64,000 nucleotides of DNA from an uncultured Moraxella sp. (lineage in GTDB: Bacteria; Pseudomonadota; Gammaproteobacteria; Pseudomonadales; Moraxellaceae): NCBI GenBank assembly GCA_943908425.1, contig CALTTC010000005.1, positions 1-64,000 on the forward strand, read 5' to 3'. The stretch's first letter is position 1. Every line of letters begins with the position of its first letter. The notes beneath the pieces were generated by a model that searched no databases, had not been told where the DNA came from, and saw nothing but the letters and a program-made list of their open reading frames with translations. The translations under genes and the position numbers were made by a program. This document shows, piece after piece, positions 11,168 to 20,088 of the stretch.

Positions 11168-11195
11168 TTGAATTTTTGATAAATTTTGTTATAAT
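11168..11195 (+). promoter_or_regulatory. Promoter of tRNA-Pro
   Basis: TTGAAT, a 16-base spacer and TATAAT preceded by TGT end 10 bases before the mature tRNA start, as expected for a tRNA promoter. Confidence 0.65.
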
Positions 11196-11205
11196 AGCTG
11201 GATTA

Positions 11206-11282
11206 CGGGGCGTGGCGCAGCTTGGTAGCGCACTTGCATGGGGTGCAAGGGGTCGCAGGTTCAAATCCTGCCGTCCCGACCA
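11206..11282 (+). tRNA. tRNA-Pro(GGG)
   Basis: The 77-base sequence folds into a full cloverleaf with encoded CCA. The acceptor stem CGGGGCG pairs with CGTCCCG (one G-U), the D arm is GCGC/GCGC, and the anticodon stem CTTGC/GCAAG encloses loop ATGGGGT. The T arm is GCAGG-TTCAAAT-CCTGC. The anticodon GGG reads CCC/CCU. It has its own promoter and terminator. Confidence 0.97.
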
Positions 11283-11295
11283 GACAACAATCTAA

Positions 11296-11330
11296 GGCTA
11301 TCTCACACGGTGCGATAGCCCTTTATTTTA
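11296..11330 (+). terminator. Terminator of tRNA-Pro
   Basis: GGCTATC pairs with GATAGCC, with an inner CAC/GTG pairing, followed by CTTTATTTT. It starts 14 bases after the tRNA CCA end. Confidence 0.8.
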
Positions 11331-11628
11331 CTAGTATTTTAGCTTTTTTGTCTTGCATATTCCATTGAAATCTTAAAGTTTTGCTGGCATAAAAATACTT
11401 TATACCAACCATAATACTCACCGATACCGACATAAAACGATTAAAATCTGCCGATAAAAACACCTCCAACCGCCCTGATAAATACACCATAGCGGTTGCC
11501 ATAGTTATACAAAAGTCTTTTTTATAAAAGACAGCACGTTGTCTTGGATAATTCTTATCTAGCGTGAAAAAACACTCAAATTCGCTATCATCAGCCCAAC
11601 GACACAGCCCAACGACATACAGTAATGA
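11323..11628 (-). pseudogene. Unidentified open frame, probable gene remnant
   Basis: The minus strand is open for 101 sense codons, unusually long for this AT-rich spacer. There is no ATG or GTG near the 5' end: the first ATG (about codon 43) gives a 59-residue product. The translation is protein-like, for example WADDSEFECFFTLDKNYPRQ and RLEVFLSADFNRFMSVSVS. The 5' end runs toward the msrA promoter and the 3' end meets the tRNA-Pro terminator. I recognise no family. A truncated gene is the likeliest reading, with a chance frame as the alternative. Confidence 0.35.
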
Positions 11629-11683
11629 CTAGCTGTCTTTTATCAATTTGTGTTATGATAAGTCAATTTTTAAGGGGTAGGCA

Positions 11684-12202
11684 ATGACACAACGTATTGT
11701 ATTAGGCGGCGGCTGTTTTTGGTGCACTGAGGCGGTATTTTTAGCACTAAATGGGGTAGAAGCAGTCGTATCTGGCTATATGGGCGGCACGGCGGACACC
11801 GCCAATTACCAAGCAGTATGTACAGGGACAACAGGGCACGTTGAAGTGATTGAAGTGACTTTCAGTGATGATTTGGCACTATCTGCCGTGCTGGACGTCT
11901 TTTTTGCGACCCACGACCCAACGACACTAAATCGCCAAGGCAACGATGTGGGCACACAATACGCTTCGGTGATTTTTGCCACGCCTGCCCAAGTTGCTAC
12001 CTGCCAGCAAAAAATCAATGAACTAAAAGCACAAGGACTAGATATCGTGACCGACATTCGTCCGCTACAGCCCTTTTACCCTGCCGAAGATTACCACCAA
12101 GATTTTTTTAATAAAAACCCAAGCCAAAGCTTTTGTAATTTTGCTATTCCCCCAAAACTACAAAAACTGCGTGCCAATTTCGCCCATTTATTAAAGCCTT
12201 AA
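11684..12202 (+). CDS. msrA: Peptide-methionine (S)-S-oxide reductase
   Basis: Repairs methionine-S-sulfoxide in proteins using thioredoxin. The catalytic motif GCFWC is at residues 10-14, with Cys11 as the nucleophile. GYMGGTADTANY, GHVEVIEV and EDYHQDFF are further family signatures. At 172 residues it is the short form without the E. coli N-terminal extension. A TGT-TATGAT extended -10 lies near 11651-11659. pabB follows four bases after the stop, so the two are probably cotranscribed although functionally unrelated. Confidence 0.95.
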   Translation: MTQRIVLGGGCFWCTEAVFLALNGVEAVVSGYMGGTADTANYQAVCTGTTGHVEVIEVTFSDDLALSAVLDVFFATHDPTTLNRQGNDVGTQYASVIFATPAQVATCQQKINELKAQGLDIVTDIRPLQPFYPAEDYHQDFFNKNPSQSFCNFAIPPKLQKLRANFAHLLKP

Positions 12203-12206
12203 AAAA

Positions 12207-13604
12207 ATGCCTTGTAGTACCTTGCGTTTTCGCTTATCGCTTAGCCTAACCGAGCTTGTGGCACAGCTTGCCAGCGACAGTCATTGGCAAGTGATTTGGT
12301 TATACAATAACGCCAAGCCTGTGATTGGTATTTTGCCCAAGACAAGCTTTGGTTTATCTTATAATGATAGTCAATTTTGGCTAACCACGATTGCTGACAC
12401 GGTGCATACTAAGCAAGCAATAAATCTAGACGATTACCAACAAAAGCTTATCGCTTATTACGCCCACCATCAAGCGGGCACGCAAGGCATAACCGACAGC
12501 AATGAACACTACCGCCACGGATTGATTGGCTATATCAGCTACGATATTGGTGCATACGCCTTAAATAACGCCCTCACCCCACGCAAGCAACCACTGGCGT
12601 TTTTTGGGCATTATGACACCCATATTACCTATGACGATACCTATTATTACCTGCATACGCTAAATGCTACGCTTGACACATCAGCGATTATCGCTCGCCT
12701 GCAAGCACTCACTCACCCTACCCCCCCACCGCCTTTGACACTCAAGGCTATCTGGCAGCCTACCGACTACGCCCACGCTTTTAGGCAAACCCAGTATTAT
12801 CTACAAGCAGGTGATGCCTATCAAATCAATCTGACTCAAGCATTTGTTGGGCAAAATAAAACCCCTTTGGCAGCCTATCTGCCCGCTCTTTTTGCCAAGA
12901 CTTGTGCCCCTTTTAGCAGTTATTTGGCAATCGCTAATGCCAATGGCGCAGGCAATTACGAAATTGCCAGTGTGTCGCCTGAGCTGTTTTTGCGTTTTAC
13001 CAAAGACAATAACCACACCATTTTAACCACCAAACCCATTAAAGGCACTCGCCCCCGCCACAGCGATCCCACGATTGATGAACAGCTAAAAAACGCATTA
13101 AAAAACAGCGAAAAAGATTTGGCAGAAAATGTGATGATTGTTGATTTACTGCGTAACGATTTGGGTAAATACGCCAAATTTGGCAAGGTGAGCGTGCCTA
13201 CTCGCTTCGCTATTGAAAGCTTTAGTAACGTGCATCATATGGTCAGCACCGTCCAAGCCGAGCTTAATGACACCCCCGTGTTACAAGTTTTGTTTGACAG
13301 CTTGCCTGCAGGCTCCATCACGGGCAGTCCCAAAAAACGTGCCTGCGAACTCATTGCTAAGCTTGAGGCTACCCCTAGAGGGGCGTATTGTGGCACGATG
13401 GGCTATTTTAATTTTGATAATACAGGGCAGTGGAATGTACTCATTCGCACCCTACAAAGCACCGCACACAACACACACAATACGATAGAGTTGTGGGCAG
13501 GCGGCGGCATTACTGTGCTGTCTGATAGTCAAGAGGAATATCAAGAGTGCTTTGATAAAGCAGGACAAATTATTAAAACCTTGCAATACCCAAGTGACTT
13601 ATAA
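12207..13604 (+). CDS. pabB: Aminodeoxychorismate synthase component I
   Basis: Converts chorismate plus ammonia to 4-amino-4-deoxychorismate for folate synthesis, together with a PabA glutaminase encoded elsewhere. The chorismate-binding domain occupies the C-terminal two thirds: GDAYQINLTQ, PIKGTRPR at about 277-284 (with the PabB active-site Lys), AGSITGSPKKRACELI and GAYCGTMGYF. The Lys in PIKGT separates PabB from TrpE. The 465-residue length is usual for a stand-alone PabB. It begins four bases after msrA. Confidence 0.92.
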   Translation: MPCSTLRFRLSLSLTELVAQLASDSHWQVIWLYNNAKPVIGILPKTSFGLSYNDSQFWLTTIADTVHTKQAINLDDYQQKLIAYYAHHQAGTQGITDSNEHYRHGLIGYISYDIGAYALNNALTPRKQPLAFFGHYDTHITYDDTYYYLHTLNATLDTSAIIARLQALTHPTPPPPLTLKAIWQPTDYAHAFRQTQYYLQAGDAYQINLTQAFVGQNKTPLAAYLPALFAKTCAPFSSYLAIANANGAGNYEIASVSPELFLRFTKDNNHTILTTKPIKGTRPRHSDPTIDEQLKNALKNSEKDLAENVMIVDLLRNDLGKYAKFGKVSVPTRFAIESFSNVHHMVSTVQAELNDTPVLQVLFDSLPAGSITGSPKKRACELIAKLEATPRGAYCGTMGYFNFDNTGQWNVLIRTLQSTAHNTHNTIELWAGGGITVLSDSQEEYQECFDKAGQIIKTLQYPSDL

Positions 13605-13651
13605 TAGCTTTTTGGCGGGGCGGGTGTTTTTCTGCGACTATAGGCAAAGTT

Positions 13652-13660
13652 TGCTATAAT
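13652..13660 (+). promoter_or_regulatory. Extended -10 upstream of lgt
   Basis: TGC-TATAAT without a convincing -35 box. The predicted start point near 13667 leaves only about 14 bases before the lgt ATG, with no Shine-Dalgarno sequence, so the mRNA may be nearly leaderless. Confidence 0.5.
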
Positions 13661-13680
13661 AGCTATTTTTTGGTAGTTGT

Positions 13681-14577
13681 ATGGCAATGATTCACCCACA
13701 ATTTGACCCTGTCGCCTTGCATTTAGGCAGTATTCAGTTACACTGGTATGGACTTATGTACCTACTCGCCTTTGCTTTTGCCTATGCCTTGGCGCATTAT
13801 CGCAGCAAACAGCGTCACGACTTTAATGCCGAGATGGTCTCCGATTTAGTATTTTTTGGGGCAATGGGGGTGATTTTGGGTGGTAGAATTGGCTACGTTA
13901 TTTTGTATAATTTTGCCGAGTTTCTTGCGAATCCGCTGTATTTATTCAAGGTTTGGGAAGGCGGTATGGCGTTTCACGGGGGGTTTTTGGGCGTGGTGGT
14001 CGCCATGCTATTATTCGCCAGAAAATACAAAAAAAACGTCTTCACCGTGCTAGATTTTATTGCCCCTTGTGTGCCCACTGGACTGTTATTTGGGCGTATC
14101 GGCAATTTTATTAATGGCGAGCTGTGGGGGCGCGTCTCCGCTGGCGGTTACGATTGGCTGATGTATTTCCCTCAAGCGGCACGCGCCGATTACGAGCTAT
14201 TAAGTAGCGATAGCCGCCTTGCCAGCCTTGCCCAGACTATTGGCGATTACGCGTTATTGCCCCGCCACCCATCACAGCTGTATCAAGCCACAACCGAGGG
14301 GTTACTGCTCTTTATATTACTGTGGTGGTTTAGTGCAAAGCCACGCCCACGTTATGCGGTTTCGGCGCTCTTTTTATTGGGTTATGGCATTAGTCGCTTT
14401 ATTTGTGAATTTTTCCGTGAGCCCGATGTCGGCTATGCGCTGATTTTTGGCTGGATGAGCAAGGGGCAATTATTTAGCTTACCGATGATTATCGGAGGTA
14501 TCGCACTGTTAATACTCGCTTACAATAAAAAAATCTATGACTGGCAAGTTAAATTACCAGTAAATACCCAGCGCTAG
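13681..14577 (+). CDS. lgt: Prolipoprotein diacylglyceryl transferase
   Basis: Inner-membrane enzyme that transfers diacylglycerol from phosphatidylglycerol to the lipobox cysteine of prolipoproteins, the first step of lipoprotein maturation. Seven or so membrane segments are visible. The essential His lies in MAFHGGFLG (about 98-106), and the Lgt signature GRIGNFINGELWGR is at about 139-152. The C-terminal region has ISRFICEFFREPD. The 298-residue length is normal. An in-frame ATG two codons later is an alternative start. glnD follows seven bases after the stop. Confidence 0.95.
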   Translation: MAMIHPQFDPVALHLGSIQLHWYGLMYLLAFAFAYALAHYRSKQRHDFNAEMVSDLVFFGAMGVILGGRIGYVILYNFAEFLANPLYLFKVWEGGMAFHGGFLGVVVAMLLFARKYKKNVFTVLDFIAPCVPTGLLFGRIGNFINGELWGRVSAGGYDWLMYFPQAARADYELLSSDSRLASLAQTIGDYALLPRHPSQLYQATTEGLLLFILLWWFSAKPRPRYAVSALFLLGYGISRFICEFFREPDVGYALIFGWMSKGQLFSLPMIIGGIALLILAYNKKIYDWQVKLPVNTQR

Positions 14578-14584
14578 CCATAAA

Positions 14585-17176
14585 ATGATGCGCCAGTTTT
14601 TGCAAGCACGCCCTGCGCCACTATTCACTCCCGCCAATAGCGCCGCCATTAAACATTGGCTTACGGCAATGAATCATTTTATTGCCACACAGCTGGCACC
14701 AGCCGACATGGTGTCCGCCTTGCGGCTGCGTAGCAACATTGTTGAGCACACCTTACAGCAATTATTTGCCAATTACGCATTTGGTGCCAGCGCCCTATTT
14801 GCGCTAGGTGGATTTGGGCGTGGCGAGCTGTTTTTGCATTCTGACGTGGATTTGCTCGTCATTTATAATCCTGACAGCGTTCTTTTTTCGGCAAATGAAC
14901 TAGAGCAGTTAAAACAGTTTGCCGCCCTACTATGGGATATTGGCTTAACCCCTGCTTTGTCAATTTTGCGCCATGATGACAGCGATTGTGTCAATACATT
15001 AGATACCGCCACAAGCTTGGTAGAAAGTCGTTTTTTGTGTGGTGACACAAAGCTAAGCACACTGCCCAAGGAGTGGCTTACGCGTGCATGGCGTATAGAA
15101 GCTTTTACCAAAGCCAAAGTCCAAGAATACCGCGCTCGCCATCAGCGCTTTGGCGATAATGCGTGCCATTTAGAGCCTAATATCAAAGAAGGGGTTGGCG
15201 GTTTGCGCGATATTCACACCCTACAATGGCTGTACAAATTTGCGGACAACGCGCCTGCAAAAAGTACGCTGGCACACTTTAGCCCACAATGGCTAACTAC
15301 TAGCGAATGTACCGCACTAACAGCGGCGCAAACATTTTTTTGGCAATTACGCGAGCAGTTACATAGCCTGCACGCTAAAGCCTATGAGCGTTTGGGCTTT
15401 ACTAGCCAACAACAGCTTGCCGAGCGTCTAGGTTTTGGGACGGCGAGCAATACAAATACCGATGCGCCCACGCGCCTGATGCGTAAGTATTACGAGCATG
15501 CAACCACCGTTGCTACTTTGACAGCAATGCTTATTGAACTATTTGCCAGTGAGTTTGTGCCTAGCGCCCTTACCCCATTAAACGATAAATTTGCCCTGTG
15601 TACCACTGGCAATAAGCGCGCTTTGATGGTGCTTGAAACGGCGCTTTTTTGTCGGCAACCAACAAGTATTTTTGAGTTTTTTTTGGCAATGGGGCAACAC
15701 AATATTGCGCATATCACCCCACAAACTATACGAGCATTGCTTGCTGTGCCACTTACCCCCGCCATGCGCGAGCACCCCGAACATCAGCGCCTATTTATTG
15801 CTAATCTTCGCATGTCCAATTTACTGTTTGAACGTTTGCGCTGGTTGCACTGCTTAGGGATACTTAGCATCTATTTACCAGATTTTGCGCATATTACAGG
15901 ACTTGCACAATACGATTTATTCCATCAATACACCGTTGATGCCCACACCTTGCTAGTACTGCAGCTTTTACAGCAGTTGGGCACGCGCACGACTGATACT
16001 TTAAGCGATATTTATCACAATCTACCCAATAAATTACCGCTTACCATCGCCGCCTTATTACACGACAGCGCCAAGGGGCAAGGTAGTGACCACAGTACAT
16101 TGGGGGCGGTGGTGGTCAGCCAATTTTGCGCTAAGCACGCCCTAGTCCCAGAAGACAGCGCCCTTGCTGCGTGGCTTGTTAAAGAGCACTTAACGATGTC
16201 CCTAACCGCCCAAAAAAAGGACATTGACGACCCAGAAGTTATCAGCCAATTTGCCCAACTTGTTGAAAGCAAATACAGGCTTGATTGCTTATACCTATTG
16301 ACCGTTGCCGATATGAACGCCACCAATAGTCAATTATGGAATAATTGGCGGGCAACCTTACTCAAAAAACTCTATCACGCCACCCTTGCTAAGCTTAACA
16401 CCAGCAGTGTCAGCCCGCGCCAACTCATTGCCGACAAGCAAGCCTTAAGCGGGCAGTATAGCCAGCTTGCGCCAAGCGTATTGCAACAGCTTTGGCGCCC
16501 ATTTCCTGATGCCTATTTTTTAAAGCACGACCCCGCGGTTATTGCCTGGCACGCCGATTGCTTGGGTGCGCCGACCACGACTTTTCCACTTATTGCTATA
16601 CGCGCGCACGCTGACCCCACTTTGCGCGCCAATGAATTGTTGGTCTACAGCCCAAATCAAGCGCATTTGTTTGTTCGGCTAGCTTTATTGCTTGATAAAT
16701 TAAATTACGAAATCTATCAAGCAAATATTTTTACCACCGATGACAATTTTGCTTTAGACAGCTTTATTATCGTTGATAAAAATCTTACTAGCCCCGCTTC
16801 AGCACCTGATAATAATCAAGCCCTGATTCATGCACTGCAAAGTCAGCTTGTCAGCGACAGCGTCACCCACCTACCCAGCAAAAAACTTACCCCCAGTAAG
16901 CAACAGCCCTTTACTATCGCTACTTATGTGAACTTTTTGGCAGGCACTAAGACTTACGACACCTGTCAGCTTATCACCAAAAATCGCCCGTCACTACTTG
17001 CACGCGTGGGTATAGTGTTTGCTAAGCTTAATATCGATGTCCATCATGCCACCATCATCACTTTAGGCGCGCGTGCCGAAGATGTCTTTACCATCAGTCA
17101 CCAAAACCAAGCGCTAAGCAATACCCACAAAGAATTACTAAAATGCAATTTACTTGCTGCTTTAGATGAACACTAG
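14585..17176 (+). CDS. glnD: [Protein-PII] uridylyltransferase/uridylyl-removing enzyme
   Basis: Bifunctional sensor of glutamine that adds UMP to PII proteins under nitrogen limitation and removes it under excess. Domains in order are the nucleotidyltransferase with GGFGRGELFLHSDVDLLVI (about 76-94, Asp pair in DVD), the HD hydrolase with LLHDSAKGQGSDHS at about 492-505, and two C-terminal ACT domains (about 690-760 and 785-863). At 863 residues it is slightly shorter than the E. coli protein. Its PII partner is not in this window. Tandem ATG ATG at the start leaves a one-codon ambiguity. Confidence 0.95.
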   Translation: MMRQFLQARPAPLFTPANSAAIKHWLTAMNHFIATQLAPADMVSALRLRSNIVEHTLQQLFANYAFGASALFALGGFGRGELFLHSDVDLLVIYNPDSVLFSANELEQLKQFAALLWDIGLTPALSILRHDDSDCVNTLDTATSLVESRFLCGDTKLSTLPKEWLTRAWRIEAFTKAKVQEYRARHQRFGDNACHLEPNIKEGVGGLRDIHTLQWLYKFADNAPAKSTLAHFSPQWLTTSECTALTAAQTFFWQLREQLHSLHAKAYERLGFTSQQQLAERLGFGTASNTNTDAPTRLMRKYYEHATTVATLTAMLIELFASEFVPSALTPLNDKFALCTTGNKRALMVLETALFCRQPTSIFEFFLAMGQHNIAHITPQTIRALLAVPLTPAMREHPEHQRLFIANLRMSNLLFERLRWLHCLGILSIYLPDFAHITGLAQYDLFHQYTVDAHTLLVLQLLQQLGTRTTDTLSDIYHNLPNKLPLTIAALLHDSAKGQGSDHSTLGAVVVSQFCAKHALVPEDSALAAWLVKEHLTMSLTAQKKDIDDPEVISQFAQLVESKYRLDCLYLLTVADMNATNSQLWNNWRATLLKKLYHATLAKLNTSSVSPRQLIADKQALSGQYSQLAPSVLQQLWRPFPDAYFLKHDPAVIAWHADCLGAPTTTFPLIAIRAHADPTLRANELLVYSPNQAHLFVRLALLLDKLNYEIYQANIFTTDDNFALDSFIIVDKNLTSPASAPDNNQALIHALQSQLVSDSVTHLPSKKLTPSKQQPFTIATYVNFLAGTKTYDTCQLITKNRPSLLARVGIVFAKLNIDVHHATIITLGARAEDVFTISHQNQALSNTHKELLKCNLLAALDEH

Positions 17177-17242
17177 GCAAGCATTGACTTTTATCAGCCA
17201 GCGGTATATAGTGACACACCTGCCATTTATCTAGGAACGCTT

Positions 17243-18001
17243 GTGAACCGTCTACTCGTCCGCCTGTTATTAACCTTAAGTGTCATGAGTATTAGTGCGC
17301 TAAGTTATGCTGATTGCAGCACTGTTTCATTGCCGACAGGTTGGCAGCTTGACGAATACGAGGACTGCAAAAACGAGCTTGGGCTGTATAACGCCTATGA
17401 CGAGGCGGGCAAATATGGCTTTATCCAGCAATCAGGTGCCATTGCTATCCCTGCGCGCTTTGATGAGGCTTGGGGCTTTAGCGACAATTTGGCATTGGTC
17501 AAGATAAATGGCTATTACGGCTACATTCAGCCAAACGGTGAATACGCCATCACTCCCATCTATGACGATGGATGGCGCTTTAGTAACGGCATCGCCAAAG
17601 TGCAAAAGGAAGACAAGTTTGGCTTTATTGACACCCAAGGCAACGTTCAAATTCCGCTCATTTATGACAAGATTAGCTTACCCAAAAATGGCTACATTAT
17701 TGCCGCTCGGGCAGACAAACAAGGATTATTAGACACCCAAGGTAACGTACTTATCCCCTTTAATTATACTGGTATTGACTATCCCAGCGAGGGCATGGTA
17801 CTAGCAGAGAATGTACAAGACGATGGTAGCGTGCGCCAGGGTTTTTTAGATATGAACGGTAGCGTTGCCCTGCCATTCATCTATGAGTCAGCGGACAGTT
17901 TCGTTGGTGGCGTGGCTGCAGTTGAGGTAGACTGGGAGCGTCAGCTGATTAACAAATATGGCGAACAAGTTGAACCCAAAGCCAATTTGATGCTGTTTTA
18001 A
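17243..18001 (+). CDS. Secreted WG-repeat protein
   Basis: 252-residue exported protein of unknown role. A signal peptide is clear: MNR start, hydrophobic LLVRLLLTLSVMSISALS, then cleavage after SYA-D. The mature part consists of five or six WG-type repeats of about 30-35 residues, each with a core like YGFIxxxGxxxIPxxYD. Examples begin at YGFIQQSGAIAIPARFD, YGYIQPNGEYAITPIYD and FGFIDTQGNVQIPLIYD. The start is GTG with AGGA nine bases upstream. WG repeats form beta-rich binding modules; the ligand cannot be told from sequence. An inverted repeat lies downstream. Confidence 0.8.
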   Translation: MNRLLVRLLLTLSVMSISALSYADCSTVSLPTGWQLDEYEDCKNELGLYNAYDEAGKYGFIQQSGAIAIPARFDEAWGFSDNLALVKINGYYGYIQPNGEYAITPIYDDGWRFSNGIAKVQKEDKFGFIDTQGNVQIPLIYDKISLPKNGYIIAARADKQGLLDTQGNVLIPFNYTGIDYPSEGMVLAENVQDDGSVRQGFLDMNGSVALPFIYESADSFVGGVAAVEVDWERQLINKYGEQVEPKANLMLF

Positions 18002-18042
18002 TGTTTACTACCTGTTATTTATTTAGGCAAATACTTAAGCTT

Positions 18043-18118
18043 GGCCACCTAAAATTTGCTAACCACCAAAGCGGAAATTTTGCTTTGATGGTTGGGCTAG
18101 TTTAGCATTTAGATGGCT
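18043..18118. repeat. Large imperfect palindrome after the WG-repeat gene
   Basis: The core stem AACCACCAAAGC (18061-18072) pairs with GCTTTGATGGTT (18082-18093). Outer arms GCCACCTAAA and TTTAGATGGC (about 18044-18053 and 18109-18118) pair with one mismatch, with an unpaired insert on the right side. The structure could act as a terminator between the convergent genes, although no T-run follows, or be a small repetitive element. No second copy is in this window. Confidence 0.55.
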
Positions 18119-18265
18119 CACTTAAATACCAATAGGTTATCAGACAGTAACACGATACACCCCTATTCTATCCATTAGATAATAAATTCAAAGGGTATTA
18201 TTGCAAAAGGCATTAGATTACGACTTAAATGCTTAATCTTACTTTTAAAGTTTATCGGATAATTT

Positions 18266-18901
18266 TTACCAATGCAACACCGCACTTTCCGCCACAGGCA
18301 CACGCCCTAGGTGTGTTTTATTTTGCATAGCGTCCCGCCCAAAAGCAATGCCGTGCAACAATTTATAGTCATCAGAAACATTCAATTCACGGCGGATATC
18401 ATCGGCAAACAGCCCCAAAAACAACATCGGAATACCGCCAAAGCCCCGAGCCGTCAGTGACAATAAAAAGGTCTGTGAGTACATACCCATATCGTTGGCA
18501 ATATTGACGTCATGATTATCCACGCTTGGCATAAATAAAAACGCCATATGCGCCGCTCCATAGCCTGTAATATTTTGGTGGCTCGCCCTGCTTTGTCCTC
18601 TCGCTCAACGCCAAAACTGGTGGTAAACACATGGGCATACTGGTTACGCCAACGTAGCTCATAAACTCCTTGGAATTTTTCTTGGTTAAATTCAAAATCA
18701 GGAATAAACTGTTTATTGACAAAGCGCTCAGCAAAAACAGAGTGTAGGCATTTTAAGGTGTTGATATGCACCAGCCACGGCTGGGTATTACAAGCCGATG
18801 GGGCATTCTAACACGAGCTGAATCTCGCTTTTGGTCATTGGCGTTGGCAAAAATTTACGAATCGATTGGCGACTGCGAACCGTGGTGGCAAAATCTAACA
18901 T
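18266..18901 (-). pseudogene. Nitroreductase-family protein, broken
   Basis: Remnant of an FMN-dependent nitroreductase. The first frame begins MLDFATTVRSRQSIRKFLP at 18901 and ends early. The next frame continues with CNTQPWLVHI, the usual substrate-pocket segment, through FGVEREDKAG. The C-terminal part (AFLFMPSVDNHDVNIANDMG to LHGIAFG) is in a third frame. A multi-base deletion removed the residues expected between VLE and CNTQPW near 18800-18810, and a frameshift lies near 18580. The intact family would have about 220 residues. A divergent LysR pseudogene and a shared palindromic operator lie upstream. Confidence 0.85.
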
Positions 18902-18952
18902 GATAGGTTTCCTATTTTGAGTTTAAAGAATTAAGCTTAAAATTGATATTCA

Positions 18953-18967
18953 CACAATTAAATTGTG
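18953..18967. promoter_or_regulatory. Perfect palindromic operator (OhrR-box-like), copy 1
   Basis: CACAATTAAATTGTG is a perfect palindrome around a central A, between the nitroreductase and lysR pseudogenes. The same 17-base core ACACAATTAAATTGTGA recurs before ohrR at 20270. It resembles OhrR boxes of the TACAATT-x-AATTGTA type known from Bacillus. Assignment to OhrR is inferred. Confidence 0.6.
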
Positions 18968-19044
18968 AGCAACTTTATTAAACCTCAAAAAACCAAATAA
19001 GAATAACATAAAACAAGAATCTGATTTTCAAAAATGGAAGACGT

Positions 19045-19932
19045 ATGGATTTAAATGCCGTTAAAATGTTTGTTGCTGTGGTGCAAGCAGGCAGTTTATC
19101 AAAAGCCAGTGTTCACTTAAATGTATTGATTGCCACGCTTAGTCGCTACATCGCCACGTTCGAAAACGACCTACAGACCCAACTGCTTGAACGCCTAAAA
19201 TCTGGCGTGAAGCCAATCCTAGCAGGGATGCAACTGTATGAACAAAGCCAGCCACATATTCATGATTTGTTGCAAGTTGCGCAAGGTTTTGGCGGGTTGT
19301 CAGAACAGCTGAGTGGTATTTACGGATTGCCGCACCGCCGTCCTTTGTGCCTGCACTAGACTGCATTGCCGAATTTGGCAGACAACACTCCCAATGTCGT
19401 TATTCATACGGATTGGGGCGAAAAAACGAGCGACTTGCTTGCCGATGATATTGATGTCGCTTTTCGTATCGGTGAGCTAAAAGACGACCGTCTAATTATC
19501 AAGAAATTGATGGATATCCATAGCAAATTGGTTGCTTCGCCGACGTTAATTGCACGATTAGGCACGCCCAATACTCTTTCCGAGCTTGCCAATTTTCCGT
19601 GTGCCACTTGTGCGAGGCATTTTGAACAACTCTCACCTTGGGTGTTTGGTGATACCCAAAAAGACAAGCACAAACAAAGCTATGATGGCGTCTATCAATA
19701 CTCAAGCAACGATCTATTTGCGTTAAATTATTTGGCGGTCTCAGGTTTGGCGATTGTCATGTTGCCCAAGTATTGCGTTGAAAAATCGTTAGCAACGGAG
19801 CAATTGGTTGAACTGTTACCCGATATACCAAAAACTACCCACCCTGTGCATTTGGCATATGTGGCTCGGCGCTATCCATCTGCTTTGGTTCGGGCGTTTG
19901 TGACATTCTGTTTAAGAAAATTATCACGCTAA
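19045..19932 (+). pseudogene. LysR-family transcriptional regulator, frameshifted
   Basis: The first frame (19045-19359) carries the LysR helix-turn-helix: MDLNAVKMFVAVVQAGSLS, then ATLSRYIATFE. After LSG the sense frame shifts: LRIAAPPSFVPALDCIAEF is read one base over. It shifts again near 19382 into the C-terminal ligand-binding domain (NTPNVVIHTDWGEKTSDLL to SALVRAFVTF). Restoring one G at about 19319 and correcting the second site would give one protein of about 295 residues, the normal LysR length. It is divergent from the nitroreductase it probably controlled. Confidence 0.85.
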
Positions 19933-19991
19933 CCCATCGCAAATATTTACATTTTTAAAAAAGTTTAATTTATTTTATAAAATTATATTGT

Positions 19992-20006
19992 ACACAATTT
20001 AATTTC
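19992..20006. promoter_or_regulatory. Degenerate operator-like site
   Basis: ACACAATTTAATT matches one arm and the centre of the palindromes at 18953 and 20270, while the other arm is degraded. It precedes the remnant frame at 20089. Confidence 0.3.
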
Positions 20007-20088
20007 CTGTGATGATTTGTTCATCAAAACAAAATATCCGTTTTTTACTATTAAGGTTTAGTCACTGACAATTTATTAGGGAGCTTAG

